In this document: positions 46,298-55,867 of the stretch, piece after piece
Layout: every line of letters starts with the position of its first letter
Numbering within the stretch: position 1 is the first letter of the stretch
Assembly: GCF_000364165.2 (NCBI RefSeq)
Contig: NZ_CP097810.1
Span: 2,296,130-2,360,129 of the forward strand
Reading direction: 5' to 3'
DNA: 64,000 nt
Source: Clostridium sp. MD294
GTDB lineage: Bacteria > Bacillota > Clostridia > Lachnospirales > Anaerotignaceae
Made by a program: the position numbers and the translations under genes
Notes under the pieces: model-generated
What the model was told of the DNA's origin: nothing
Database searches by the model: none
Seen by the model: the letters and a program-made list of their open reading frames with translations, nothing else

Positions 46298-48346
46298 TTA
46301 GCCCTTCAATAATTCTATCTCTTTTTGTAATTGTTCTATCATATGTTGTTGTTGCTGTATTGCCTTTATCATAGGCGCAATAAATTCTGCATATCCTAAT
46401 GACAATACATCTTCCCCACCATCTATTTTACTATCCAAATATCCAGCAAAGTCAACGCCTAAATCATTCATTACTTCTTTTACTTCTTGTGCTACCAGTC
46501 CATAGTGTGGACGTTTGCCCGCCTTGCTGCCATCGTTTGTAGCTGTAAAATCTCTCTCTTTGCCCTGTTCAAAATACGCTTCACGACTGTTCATTCTATA
46601 TTTTCTAGGGCGTAACTTCATTATAAAATTTAATCCTAGTGGACTGTCCTCAATGTCTAGCTTGTCACGGGCGTCGGAGCGAACTACTAACGCTTTTTGA
46701 GCATATACAGTGACGGAAGTATTTCCGAGTTGTATTTGGTTAGAGCCTGTAACTTGGGCATTGTAACCTAATCCAGTACAATTAGTATAAGTTGTTAAAT
46801 TTTCCAATGCACTTGCACCTAAAGCTGTATTGTAATTACCTGTTTTACAGTTCGTAAGTGTTTTATATCCAATTGCACAATTATTTGAGCTTTTTGTTAA
46901 AGAATATAATGCTAAGTAACCTAAAGCTACATTGTATTCTCCAGTAATAACATTTTGTAAAGCAAATTCTCCTATAGCTATAGTGCCTACTATTATTCTA
47001 TCTTCATCTGTGTAATTATATCCTATAGCACTATGACCTATTGCGATATTTCCTTGACTTCTTTTATTAGATGAACCTCCATCTATCGAAGTTATACCAT
47101 ATAAAGTATCAGACCCTATTGCTATATTACAATTAGTAAGCGTTCCACCTGAGCTTACTGCTAAGGCATCATTACCTATTGCTATATTAGCGTGTGTATT
47201 TCCAATACTTGAATAGTTGCTATGACCTATTACTATATTTTCTGAACCCATTTCTTCTATATCCTTACAAACATCATTTCCAATCACTATATTTTTGCTG
47301 CCAGTTTTATTTTTCCACATAGACAAAGCACCAATTGCTATATTATTATCACCAGATATATTATTTTGTAATACTTGACTGCCAATCGCAGTATTATACT
47401 TTCCTGTTGTGTTATTTGACAAAGTATATTTTCCTAAACCTACATTACCATATCCTGTTCCTGCCCCTATCATTACATTATCAATTTCAGATTTTGTCAT
47501 TGTACCACCAAAAGCTGCACCATTTTTAGTAATATTTCCACTCACAATAAAATTTACATTTTTAGCTTTAATCTCCATATTATCATCTGTAGGTTCACTA
47601 ATATGAACATAATCACCATCGCCAAAATTGATTTTGCAACCATAGTTGCTACTAGCTGTTTTTAATGTCAAATTTCCTTGAATGATAGTTGCACCGCTTA
47701 TCGTACCTCCTGCACTTGGGAATGCACCTAAATTTGTTCTAGCATTTGCCGCTGTTGTAGCACCCGTTCCGCCGTTTGCTATAGACAATGTACCGCTTAT
47801 AATATCATCTACACTATGTTGGTGTTCTTTATCCGCCTTCCCCTCAAACAATTCATTATGGGCATTGTCATCTACATTATGGGTATCAAGCATATCTTTT
47901 GTCATAATAACAGTATGAGGGTCTATAGTAAAGGAAAGTGCTTCTGTATTTTTAACAGCTAATCGCATCGTTAATTTGAGTTCTGTAGAAGCACCGTCCT
48001 CCAATCGCACTTTTGGTAAATCGGGAGTATTCCCTATTGCAACAAGTTCTTCTGTTTCATCAAGTAAAGCTATTTCTCTTACAATAAAGCCACTCACTTC
48101 TGCGGGAATTACTGTAGTAATTCTCAATATTTTTTGAGCGTCCTGTACAACATCGGCTTTAGAAATCGTACCCCTCCACACTTCATTTTTGATTGCGGTC
48201 ATATCACTTGTGGGCACATAATATTCCCCATTACCATCACCTACTAAAAATGTGGTAATATTTAGCTTTTGTCCTCCTGCTACCGCTTCGGCTATTTTAG
48301 ACTGTCCCACATCTGTCAATATTGCAAAATATTTTCTTGTTGACAT
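46298..48346 (-). CDS. Tail fibre with collar domain and S74 self-cleaving chaperone (second copy)
   Basis: Protein of 682 residues. An N-terminal tail-collar domain (about 1-160, YFAILTDVGQSKIAEAVAGG) attaches to the baseplate. The middle (about 290-560) has many NxAIGxxAL-type repeats expected to form a beta-helical shaft, like YadA heads. The C-terminal intramolecular chaperone, peptidase S74, starts SDARDKLDIEDSPLGLNFI and has YGLVAQEVKEVM. It is the receptor-binding candidate. Its start overlaps the end of the first fibre gene by 31 bases. Confidence 0.88.
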   Translation of the reverse strand: MSTRKYFAILTDVGQSKIAEAVAGGQKLNITTFLVGDGNGEYYVPTSDMTAIKNEVWRGTISKADVVQDAQKILRITTVIPAEVSGFIVREIALLDETEELVAIGNTPDLPKVRLEDGASTELKLTMRLAVKNTEALSFTIDPHTVIMTKDMLDTHNVDDNAHNELFEGKADKEHQHSVDDIISGTLSIANGGTGATTAANARTNLGAFPSAGGTISGATIIQGNLTLKTASSNYGCKINFGDGDYVHISEPTDDNMEIKAKNVNFIVSGNITKNGAAFGGTMTKSEIDNVMIGAGTGYGNVGLGKYTLSNNTTGKYNTAIGSQVLQNNISGDNNIAIGALSMWKNKTGSKNIVIGNDVCKDIEEMGSENIVIGHSNYSSIGNTHANIAIGNDALAVSSGGTLTNCNIAIGSDTLYGITSIDGGSSNKRSQGNIAIGHSAIGYNYTDEDRIIVGTIAIGEFALQNVITGEYNVALGYLALYSLTKSSNNCAIGYKTLTNCKTGNYNTALGASALENLTTYTNCTGLGYNAQVTGSNQIQLGNTSVTVYAQKALVVRSDARDKLDIEDSPLGLNFIMKLRPRKYRMNSREAYFEQGKERDFTATNDGSKAGKRPHYGLVAQEVKEVMNDLGVDFAGYLDSKIDGGEDVLSLGYAEFIAPMIKAIQQQQHMIEQLQKEIELLKG

Positions 48347-50118
48347 GAAAACACCTCCCCATTTACTTTTTGTTTTAATGCTTCTATTTCTTGCTGTTGC
48401 AATTCTATCATTTGTTGTTGTTGCTGTATTGCCTTTACAATAGGGGCAATAAATTCTGTATAGCCCAATGAAAGTACATCTTCCCCACCGTTTATTTTGT
48501 GGTCTTGATAGCCTGCAAAATCAACATTCATTTCCTCTATGACTTTTTTGACTTCTTGTGCTACAAATCCTTGATGAAAGCGTTTTCCCGCCTTGCTGCC
48601 ATCATTTGTAGCTGTATAATCTCTTTGTTTTCCCTGTTCAAAATAGAGTTCTCTGCTATTCATTTTAAATTGTCTAGGTGTTAGCTTTTTAATAAAGTCT
48701 AAACCTAGTACAGTGTCTTGTATTTCTATTTTGTCCCTAGCGTCCGAACGGGTTTGTACAGCGGTTTGAGCGTATACGGTGACATTCGTATCACCAAGTT
48801 GTACTTGATTAGAAGCCGTAACAGTGGAATTTGCACCTAAACCAGTACAATTAGAATAATTTGTATTTGTTTTTAAGGCTTGACAGCCTATTGCTGTATT
48901 GTCACTTCCCGTTGTATTGTAACCTAAAGCATATTCTCCTAAAGCTGTATTACAGTTTCCTGTTTTACTATTGCCTAATGCAAATAAACCTACTGCCGTA
49001 TTTTGATTTCCTTGTGTATTGTTATATAACGCTTCTTCTCCTACTGCCGTATTACTATGTCCTGCTGTATTTGCTTTTAATGCTACAAAGCCTACTGCTG
49101 TATTTTGTCGTCCATTTGTATTATTATATAGTGCTTGATTTCCAACGGCTGTATTCATTGAACCAGATACAGATTGTGCCAAAGCATTTATACCAAATGA
49201 TATATTTTCACTGCCACCTCCAGAAGGTTTTAAAACGTTATAAATTTCAGTTTTTGTTAAAGAAGTACCACTTTGCCAACCAGCCGCTTCTAACAATTCT
49301 CCTATTTTTTCCCCTGTAAATTTCGTTTTATCTACTTTTTTATCTAATTCTGTTGTAAATTTCGTTTCATCTACTTTTTTGTTTAGTTCTGTTGTAAATT
49401 TCGTTTCATCTACTTTTTTATTTAATTCTGTTGTAAATTCCGTTTTGTCTACCTTTTTATTTAGTTCTGTTGTAAATTCTGTTTTGTCTACCTTATTATT
49501 TAATTCTGCTGTAAATTCCGTTTCATCTACTTTTTTATTTAGTTCTGTTGTAAAATCCGTTTCATCTACTTTTTTGTTTAGTTCTGTTGTAAATTCGGTT
49601 TTATCTACCTTTTCATCAAACAAATTTTTATGGGCATTTTCATCATTTTTGTGAGCGTCAAGTTCTTGCATGGTAGCATAAACAGCACTAGAATTTACCA
49701 CAATATTTACGACTTCTGTATTTGTAACGGCTATTCTCATATACACAACCGCTTCTGTCAATGCCCCTTCTTCCAACACTGCTTTTAATAAATCTGGTGC
49801 ATTACACACTGCTATCATATTGTTGTTGTCGTCAAATATTGCCATTTCTCTTAGTGTAAAATGTCCTACATCTTTTGGAATAGTACCACTAATTTTTATG
49901 ACATTTTGTGAAATACTATCTATTTCATAATTCTGTATTTTTCCTCTCCATATTTCCCTTTTTAATGCTGTCATATCGCTTGTAGGCTTATAAAAAACGC
50001 CGTCACCGTCACCAGCCGCAATACTTACTACATTTACTTTTTGTCCTTTTTGTGCGGCTTTTGCCATCAATTCCGCACCCAAATCTGTCACAATGGTATA
50101 ATATTTTTGTTCTGCCAT
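48316..50118 (-). CDS. Tail fibre with collar domain, 13-residue repeats and S74 chaperone (first copy)
   Basis: Protein of 600 residues, paralogous to the next gene. The collar domain begins YYTIVTDLGAELMAKAAQKG. A stalk of about seven 13-residue units of the type VDETKFTTELNKK (about 168-265) is followed by NTAVG repeats and an S74 chaperone (SDARDKIEIQDTVLGLDFI). The last 12 or so residues (VFSCQQENILQY) read into the ribosome site and start of the second fibre gene, unlike the paralogue, which ends at LLKG. Confidence 0.88.
   Translation of the reverse strand: MAEQKYYTIVTDLGAELMAKAAQKGQKVNVVSIAAGDGDGVFYKPTSDMTALKREIWRGKIQNYEIDSISQNVIKISGTIPKDVGHFTLREMAIFDDNNNMIAVCNAPDLLKAVLEEGALTEAVVYMRIAVTNTEVVNIVVNSSAVYATMQELDAHKNDENAHKNLFDEKVDKTEFTTELNKKVDETDFTTELNKKVDETEFTAELNNKVDKTEFTTELNKKVDKTEFTTELNKKVDETKFTTELNKKVDETKFTTELDKKVDKTKFTGEKIGELLEAAGWQSGTSLTKTEIYNVLKPSGGGSENISFGINALAQSVSGSMNTAVGNQALYNNTNGRQNTAVGFVALKANTAGHSNTAVGEEALYNNTQGNQNTAVGLFALGNSKTGNCNTALGEYALGYNTTGSDNTAIGCQALKTNTNYSNCTGLGANSTVTASNQVQLGDTNVTVYAQTAVQTRSDARDKIEIQDTVLGLDFIKKLTPRQFKMNSRELYFEQGKQRDYTATNDGSKAGKRFHQGFVAQEVKKVIEEMNVDFAGYQDHKINGGEDVLSLGYTEFIAPIVKAIQQQQQMIELQQQEIEALKQKVNGEVFSCQQENILQY
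49318..49612 (-). repeat. 39-bp tandem repeat in the fibre stalk
   Basis: About seven near-identical 39-base units encode VD(E/K)T(K/E/D)FTTELNKK. Units differ mostly by single bases. Copy number changes would keep the frame and lengthen or shorten the stalk. Confidence 0.85.
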
Positions 50119-50119
50119 A

Positions 50120-50752
50120 CTATCCCTCCTTTATTTCTGCACTCAATCCCACACACAACACACCATCTGTATACAATTCCGCTTCATTTTGATAGTTTGA
50201 GGGCATAATTGGCAGCACATCGACAACTTGTGCTATTACGGTAGTGCCACCTACCTTTACACTTGTATCCTCTGCATCGTATCGAAATTTCTTAATGTAT
50301 TCAATATTCGCTGGTAGTACCCTTTCGAACATTTCAAGCACTTGTTTGACAATATGACTTTCTAAATTTTGCTCTGTGAGTTGTATTGAAACGTCTAAAA
50401 AATAATCATTGTGGTACAATGTCATAGTGTAGCCATTTTCACCGCATATACTATCCATAAGCATTACAAGTCTTTTCCATGTATAAGGCAAATTTTCGTT
50501 CAATCGTATCCAAATATTTTTTCTTCTGATTTCTAATGTATCTGTATCAGACGCATTTAATTGCAATATGTCCTCCCAACGTTTACAACCATATTCCGTC
50601 AAACTTTCTAAAAAGCCATTATCGAAAACGACTTCAAGAGCCTTCCACAGTGCATTGACTTGTGGACTTTGTACATTGCACAACACTTGATATTCTCTTA
50701 CATTTCTTATCACTTCTGGCAGATACTGACACAAATCAACTTCTCTTGTCAT
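50120..50752 (-). CDS. Baseplate protein, DUF2313 (XkdU/YmfQ-like)
   Basis: Protein of 210 residues with the family start YLPEVIRNVREYQVLCNVQS and the WEDILQLNASDTDTLEIRR motif. This protein lies between baseplate J and the tail fibres in Mu, P2-like and PBSX tails and probably joins them. The start overlaps the baseplate J stop. Confidence 0.9.
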   Translation of the reverse strand: MTREVDLCQYLPEVIRNVREYQVLCNVQSPQVNALWKALEVVFDNGFLESLTEYGCKRWEDILQLNASDTDTLEIRRKNIWIRLNENLPYTWKRLVMLMDSICGENGYTMTLYHNDYFLDVSIQLTEQNLESHIVKQVLEMFERVLPANIEYIKKFRYDAEDTSVKVGGTTVIAQVVDVLPIMPSNYQNEAELYTDGVLCVGLSAEIKEG

Positions 50753-51800
50753 ACACCTGCCCCCTTACTACAATATTGTTTTCGTCAATTTCAATATTTC
50801 TCATTTGCCCATTTAGTTCCGTATCACTTACATCTAATACGCCCTCTAAATCCAATATACGGCTTTCAATTCGTGACACTCTCACCACTAAATTTTTCTC
50901 ATTTCCCCAGCTTTCATTAAGCTGTTTAAAATAATCGTCAATAGTATTTTGAAGTGCCGCTTGTATTCTATCAAAATAATAACCATTCTGATATGTGATA
51001 TGAGCAGCGACATTTACTGTCGTTTTTTCCGCCCCTACCACCGTCACAACGTGTCCAATAGGTGCTAATCCCAAGCCTTGCCCTTGATTTTGTGTAGGGT
51101 CTATTGCGGTTTGCACCATATCCACCAATTCTTGACTAGGGGCGTTGTATTCCGATGTAAGTATCACTAACTTTACTGTACCGCCGCCCTGCCAAGTAGG
51201 GTACACCTTCACCGCTCCAACACCTTGCATTTGCAACACTTTCTGTTTGTAATCTGCAATATTTCCACCAAAAGCAAGCCCAAAAAGACTATCATAATAT
51301 CTTTGTCTTAAACTCTGGTCACTTTCTACTTCTTCACCAGGAATAAGCACTTCTGTTAGTACGGCACTTGTCAAATTTTGTATGTACTCCACTGGTATCA
51401 TATTTCCTAGTGGGTGATTGCCTTTTTCTCCAGAAGTTTCGCACTGCAATTTAAAAACATTTTGTGACATTTTTTCTGTAACAATATAATGTAGCCCCTC
51501 CAAATAAAAGCGACTACCTATAGGCACATCAATGTTAAATTCCCCTTTACATATAGCATTGGTAGCGGGTAGTCTTTCAATTCCCCTTTCGTGACATTTT
51601 TTAGTGAGAAAAACACCCTCTGTAGTATCTATAAATACCATATCTAGTATGTTGTCCATTTCGATATAGGCATTTTGCAACTCTACAGCAGAAGGTGCAA
51701 GGGCATTATATAGTACGCTTCCCTCTCTTTTATCTAACGTATTTGGCACTTTATCAAGCATATCTTTTATTATTTTTTCAAATGTCATATGTTCATACAA
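50736..51800 (-). CDS. Baseplate J/gp47 family protein (XkdT)
   Basis: Protein of 354 residues. N-terminal MLDKVPNTLDKREGSVLYNA and the central LTEVLIPGEEVESDQSLRQR stretch, then FGGNIADYKQKVLQMQGVGA, are typical. It forms the outer wedge of the contractile baseplate. It overlaps the upstream DUF2634 gene by 8 bases. Confidence 0.95.
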   Translation of the reverse strand: MYEHMTFEKIIKDMLDKVPNTLDKREGSVLYNALAPSAVELQNAYIEMDNILDMVFIDTTEGVFLTKKCHERGIERLPATNAICKGEFNIDVPIGSRFYLEGLHYIVTEKMSQNVFKLQCETSGEKGNHPLGNMIPVEYIQNLTSAVLTEVLIPGEEVESDQSLRQRYYDSLFGLAFGGNIADYKQKVLQMQGVGAVKVYPTWQGGGTVKLVILTSEYNAPSQELVDMVQTAIDPTQNQGQGLGLAPIGHVVTVVGAEKTTVNVAAHITYQNGYYFDRIQAALQNTIDDYFKQLNESWGNEKNLVVRVSRIESRILDLEGVLDVSDTELNGQMRNIEIDENNIVVRGQVYDKRS

Positions 51801-52194
51801 TGTACTTCACCTCCTGTTCAAACGCTCCAAAAACACTATCAACTGTGAATTTTACAAAAACCGTTTCTCCCTCTGCTTTTGTGACAATATTGTATACATT
51901 TTTTATTCTGTCATCTTGCAGTAGTGCTTGTTTTATTCTGCTAGGTAACACCGCACAAGCGTATGTTGTAGGCTTTCCGAACAAATCTTTTAGTTCTATA
52001 CCATAATTCCAGCTATATATTACATAATCATACCTTTCGATACTAAGTATCAAATAGATAGCTTGTTTTAACGCTTCAATGCCATCTGTCATACCTGTCA
52101 TTTTTTCATTTTTTGTGTCAATATAATATGTTTTAGAAGCATTGCTTTTCACCTCAATGCCACGATTTAACAAGTTATTATTTTGCGGTAACAT
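51793..52194 (-). CDS. Baseplate wedge protein, DUF2634 (XkdS)
   Basis: Protein of 133 residues with YVIYSWNYGIELKDLFGKPT and the gp25-like fold pattern. It is a small baseplate wedge protein with lysozyme-like gp25 homology. It lies between the LysM protein and baseplate J as in PBSX. Confidence 0.9.
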   Translation of the reverse strand: MLPQNNNLLNRGIEVKSNASKTYYIDTKNEKMTGMTDGIEALKQAIYLILSIERYDYVIYSWNYGIELKDLFGKPTTYACAVLPSRIKQALLQDDRIKNVYNIVTKAEGETVFVKFTVDSVFGAFEQEVKYIV

Positions 52195-52209
52195 TACTAT
52201 TATACCCCC

Positions 52210-52887
52210 TTACTCCAACTGTATCACCTGTCCCACCTGTATGTTGTTTGGTGTAGTAATACCGTTTTTCTGTGCAATTTCTTGATATTTCGCACCGTCA
52301 CCCAATTCTTTTTTGCAGATATTCCATAGTGTATCGCCTTTTTGAACCGTGTAACTTTTTGCTGTTTGTTTTGAAGTGCTATCTCTTTTTTGTGTTAGGG
52401 TAGCAGTTTGACTATTTTGGTCTATTTGTATACTGCCCGTTGCAGTAGCATAACTTCTATACTGTTTTAGTGACAATTCCACACCACAATCCGTGCCATA
52501 TTCTTCTGCATTTTCTTTTATGGTATATTCTTCCAATGTGTAATACGGCTCTTTGTCCTCGTCGTCACCGCCCCTATAAACGACATTACCACTTTCATCT
52601 GTTCTTATCACCAAAAACAAAAAAGGCTTTTGTGATTTTTTAAGCCTTTCAAATAAATCCAAATAATATTTTGCATTTTGAAAACTGCCACCTTCATATA
52701 TTGTAAAGGGATATTCTTTGTTTGGCAAAAGTGCCGTAAATGAAACATCAGACAGCCCCACCTTTTTTATGATGTTAATTTCTTCACCATTCAACAACTT
52801 TATTGTGGTATTATTGTTGTTGATGTTTGTGTCCATAGCACTTGGGGCAACGGGTAGTAGTACACCATCTATATAGTATTGATACAT
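52210..52887 (-). CDS. LysM-containing tail protein (XkdP-like)
   Basis: Protein of 225 residues. The N-terminal half has a PYYTLEEYTIKENAEEYGTD pattern. The C-terminal LysM (about 178-225) reads YTVQKGDTLWNICKKELGDG and QVIQLE. It probably connects the tube or tape measure complex with peptidoglycan or the hub. The start shares one base with the tape-measure stop. Confidence 0.9.
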   Translation of the reverse strand: MYQYYIDGVLLPVAPSAMDTNINNNNTTIKLLNGEEINIIKKVGLSDVSFTALLPNKEYPFTIYEGGSFQNAKYYLDLFERLKKSQKPFLFLVIRTDESGNVVYRGGDDEDKEPYYTLEEYTIKENAEEYGTDCGVELSLKQYRSYATATGSIQIDQNSQTATLTQKRDSTSKQTAKSYTVQKGDTLWNICKKELGDGAKYQEIAQKNGITTPNNIQVGQVIQLE

Positions 52888-55397
52888 TATATATGCACTC
52901 CTTCCGCTGACATTTGCACAATATTTGCCATTTCTTCAACCTTTTTGTTAAAAAAGCCGTCTAAATCCATATCATTTTGTATTGTGTTGTTGTTTGTCAT
53001 TTCAATTTTCACTTGAGGCATAATATATTTATCACCATATTTGATATTTGCCATTGTCCTTATAAACTCCAAATCCTCTTTATCCATTTCCATATTGCTT
53101 TTTATACTACTTGTATCTTTTGACATATTTTGTGTATTTTTCAATATGCCCTCAAGTAAGCCATTCATACTTTCTACCCCTTCAAAAGGGTTAAAATCCT
53201 CCATATATTCCCCAAAACCTGCCCCAAAATCAGCAATTTTGTGGTATACTGTTTCTACCAATTCAGTAACATTTGTATAACCAAATCTAGGTATAAACTC
53301 TTCCCAATCCATTTTATTTTTTGCTTGTTGTGATAAATCTTGTGCCGTATTTCTACATCTTGTCAAAAAGTTATCCGCTTTTTCGAGCCCTTCTGTAATA
53401 AAAGATAATTTCGGTATGTGACTTGTAACAGATAAAAGCCCTTGTATCACATTTTGAAAACTTGCAAGTATATCATCTCCCAAGTCAAAAAACAACACTT
53501 TTATCGCTTCTGTTTTATTTTTGGAAAAATTATATACGAAATTCACGAAATCAGCAAATAAATTCCATGCACCTACAACACTATTTTTTGCTGTAGCATA
53601 AATTGCAGCAAACGCTGCCGCAATGATACCCGTTGCGGAAATGCTTGTATTTTTCACTTTGTTTATGTGGTCAACAAGCTTGTAAAACATCACAATCAAT
53701 GCACCTATTGCTACTATAACAAGCGTTGCAGGATTGAGTGACATCGCAATGTTTAGTGCCCATTGTGCCGCCGTGACGATACCGATTGTCATCGCCAAGC
53801 CCGTTAAAACGGGTTTGACTTCTTCCCAATGTGTGACAACATAGTTGAAAGCGTTTACGATATTGTCAAATACCCAAGTAATCGTCGCACCAGCTTCTGC
53901 AAATATCGTCATAATATCACTTGAAAATGCTTGAAATTGTTCACTATTTAGCAATGTTTTAAGTTTTTCTATTGTAACAGTCGCTCTGTCTGCAATATAT
54001 TGGAATACCGAACCCCACTGATACAGTATGCTTTCTGCATTGCTGTTGTTGAATAAGCCGTTTATCCCTTGCAAAACGGGCGTAAAACTTTTTAGTGCAA
54101 GCGTCTTTATTTTTTCAAATGTTCTACTTATTGTGGTAGGCATACTGTTGAATTTCTCGTTTGTTTCTTCTGCCATAGAGAGCATAGCATTTTTAACCAC
54201 TTCCGCAGTTACTTTGCCATCTTCCGCATAACTTTTAATACTCCCTTCTGCCCAACCCATATATTTTTCAATATTTCGGGCTATACCTGGTGCACCGTCT
54301 AATATAGAATTGAGTTCTTCTCCCCTCAGTGCCCCCGCTGCCATAGCTTGTGACAACTGTACCATAGCATTTGACTGTTCTACTGCCGACGCACCGCCTA
54401 TAGCAAAAGTCTTGTTTATTTGCTCCATAAACGCTATCAATTCATCATTACTTGAAAATGCCGAACCAGCATTTAAACCCATTTTGGCAATAGCTTCGGC
54501 GGTGTCCAAATACCCTGCACCGCTTTCATAAGCCGCTTTCATTATTACTTCTGATAATTCTTTTGTAGTTCTCAAACCGTCATTCATTAAATTTAATCTA
54601 GACAATACCGATGTCACATTATCAGATAATTCCCCAGCAAATTTAATGCCTTGAAATGATAAATACATACCTGCCATACTTTTTAATGTCCCCATTAGTC
54701 CATTTGCGGCACTGTTTGCCCCTGCCAATTCCCTTCCCAAAACAGAAACGGCGTGTGCCGCCCCTCTTATCGGTGTCGTCATTGTCTGAAAAATCCTTCT
54801 AAGTAATGTCACACGTTGTGTCTGTCTTTGTGTTTCTTCCGTTTGCCTTTGTGTTTCTTGCGTTTGTCGTCGCCTTTCACGTGTTTGCCTTTGTGTTTCT
54901 TGTGTTTGTCGACGGGTTCCTTCTGTTTGGCGTTGCGTTTGTTGTGTTTGTCTTTGTGAACTTTCACTTGCTCTATTCATAAACTGTTGCATTGCTTCAG
55001 ACATTGTCAATATGCTATTTGTCTGTTGTTGTATTGCTTCTGTCATTTGCTGTAATGCAGTTTCAGATGCCCCTGCCAATCCTGCTATTGTATTTTGCTG
55101 TTGCTGTATTGTTTGCAATGCACCATTTGCTGCTAAACCCACATCATCATAGCTTCTTGCAACTTCTGCACCACTTCTGCTAAATCCTGTCAAAGCTTCT
55201 TCCATTTCCACAATAGTCGCTTCAGCATTTCTGATTTCAGCCCTAGCTGCTTCAAAGCCCGTAACATCAATACTATTCCTTGATACCCTTTGCATTTGTT
55301 CGAAATGGCTTATTGTCATATTTAAAGCATTTGTAATGCTCTGTAATGCTGGTGTCATACCATTTGCAAGTTGTATTGTGGAACGTATCTCACCCAT
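52887..55397 (-). CDS. Tail tape measure protein
   Basis: Protein of 836 residues. An N-terminal region has helix-breaking heptads. Then comes a QT/R-rich run (about 165-205) made of repeated QTQRQT-type units. The tape-measure domain begins about 240 (FQGIKFAGELSDNVTSVLSR, then AAGALRGEELNSILDGAPGI), and hydrophobic helices lie at about 520-590 (VTAAQWALNIAMSL). It sets tail length and leads DNA ejection. It lies downstream of a head-gene cassette rather than the chaperone genes. Confidence 0.92.
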   Translation of the reverse strand: MGEIRSTIQLANGMTPALQSITNALNMTISHFEQMQRVSRNSIDVTGFEAARAEIRNAEATIVEMEEALTGFSRSGAEVARSYDDVGLAANGALQTIQQQQNTIAGLAGASETALQQMTEAIQQQTNSILTMSEAMQQFMNRASESSQRQTQQTQRQTEGTRRQTQETQRQTRERRRQTQETQRQTEETQRQTQRVTLLRRIFQTMTTPIRGAAHAVSVLGRELAGANSAANGLMGTLKSMAGMYLSFQGIKFAGELSDNVTSVLSRLNLMNDGLRTTKELSEVIMKAAYESGAGYLDTAEAIAKMGLNAGSAFSSNDELIAFMEQINKTFAIGGASAVEQSNAMVQLSQAMAAGALRGEELNSILDGAPGIARNIEKYMGWAEGSIKSYAEDGKVTAEVVKNAMLSMAEETNEKFNSMPTTISRTFEKIKTLALKSFTPVLQGINGLFNNSNAESILYQWGSVFQYIADRATVTIEKLKTLLNSEQFQAFSSDIMTIFAEAGATITWVFDNIVNAFNYVVTHWEEVKPVLTGLAMTIGIVTAAQWALNIAMSLNPATLVIVAIGALIVMFYKLVDHINKVKNTSISATGIIAAAFAAIYATAKNSVVGAWNLFADFVNFVYNFSKNKTEAIKVLFFDLGDDILASFQNVIQGLLSVTSHIPKLSFITEGLEKADNFLTRCRNTAQDLSQQAKNKMDWEEFIPRFGYTNVTELVETVYHKIADFGAGFGEYMEDFNPFEGVESMNGLLEGILKNTQNMSKDTSSIKSNMEMDKEDLEFIRTMANIKYGDKYIMPQVKIEMTNNNTIQNDMDLDGFFNKKVEEMANIVQMSAEGVHI

Positions 55398-55417
55398 TTG
55401 CTACACCTCCTTAGTGA

Positions 55418-55520
55418 GTACATTTGACGCTTATGAGAGTTGCGACATAGCGTTGACGAAGTAACGCAGGAGCAATTCGAATGTCAAATGTACGAATGGT
55501 TTTTCGCATTCTTGCGAAAA
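55418..55520. repeat. Inverted repeats between the head cassette and the tape measure gene
   Basis: In the gene-free stretch 55398-55588, GTACATTTGAC (55418-55428) is repeated inverted at 55483-55493. Inside it GCGTT/AACGC (55450-55467) pairs. A perfect hairpin TTTTCGCA/TGCGAAAA follows at 55501-55520. No gene is seen. Confidence 0.75.
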
Positions 55521-55588
55521 AAATTACCTTAATATTTTTAAGCATAAAAAAAGAACAGTTTTATGACTTGTTCAGGTCAATTATTTTG

Positions 55589-55867
55589 TCAATCTCTTTT
55601 TAACAAATGGCTATAATATTTATAAAATATACCATCTTTATCTAATTCAAATTTTTTACAATCTCGTTTATTATGATTATCTAAGTATTCATTTGGTGCA
55701 AATCCATAAACCTTACAATTTTTGCAACCTTCATATATTTCTAATATTTCATTTTTACAGAATGAACATATTGGTATTGATGTAATTTCAGCTTCACCAT
55801 AAACTACTTGGCAACTAGTAGGAACATCATCTTGATTTTCAATCATTGGTTCTTTTTCTTCTATCAT
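55589..55867 (-). CDS. Small cysteine-rich protein after the head/ART gene
   Basis: Start ATG 55867 overlaps the upstream stop as ATGA (GGAAGTGAT is a weak ribosome site), giving 92 residues. It is acidic at the start and has CSFCKNE and CKNCKVYG, a probable four-Cys zinc finger, then RDCKKFELDKDG. The tight coupling to the ADP-ribosyltransferase domain suggests a partner or immunity role, but this is inference. The family is not recognised. Confidence 0.65.
   Translation of the reverse strand: MIEEKEPMIENQDDVPTSCQVVYGEAEITSIPICSFCKNEILEIYEGCKNCKVYGFAPNEYLDNHNKRDCKKFELDKDGIFYKYYSHLLKRD

Noticed and set aside
49318..49612. CRISPR-like array from the regular 39-bp repeats in the fibre gene
   Set aside because: The units are directly adjacent with no spacers and are in frame inside a coding region.
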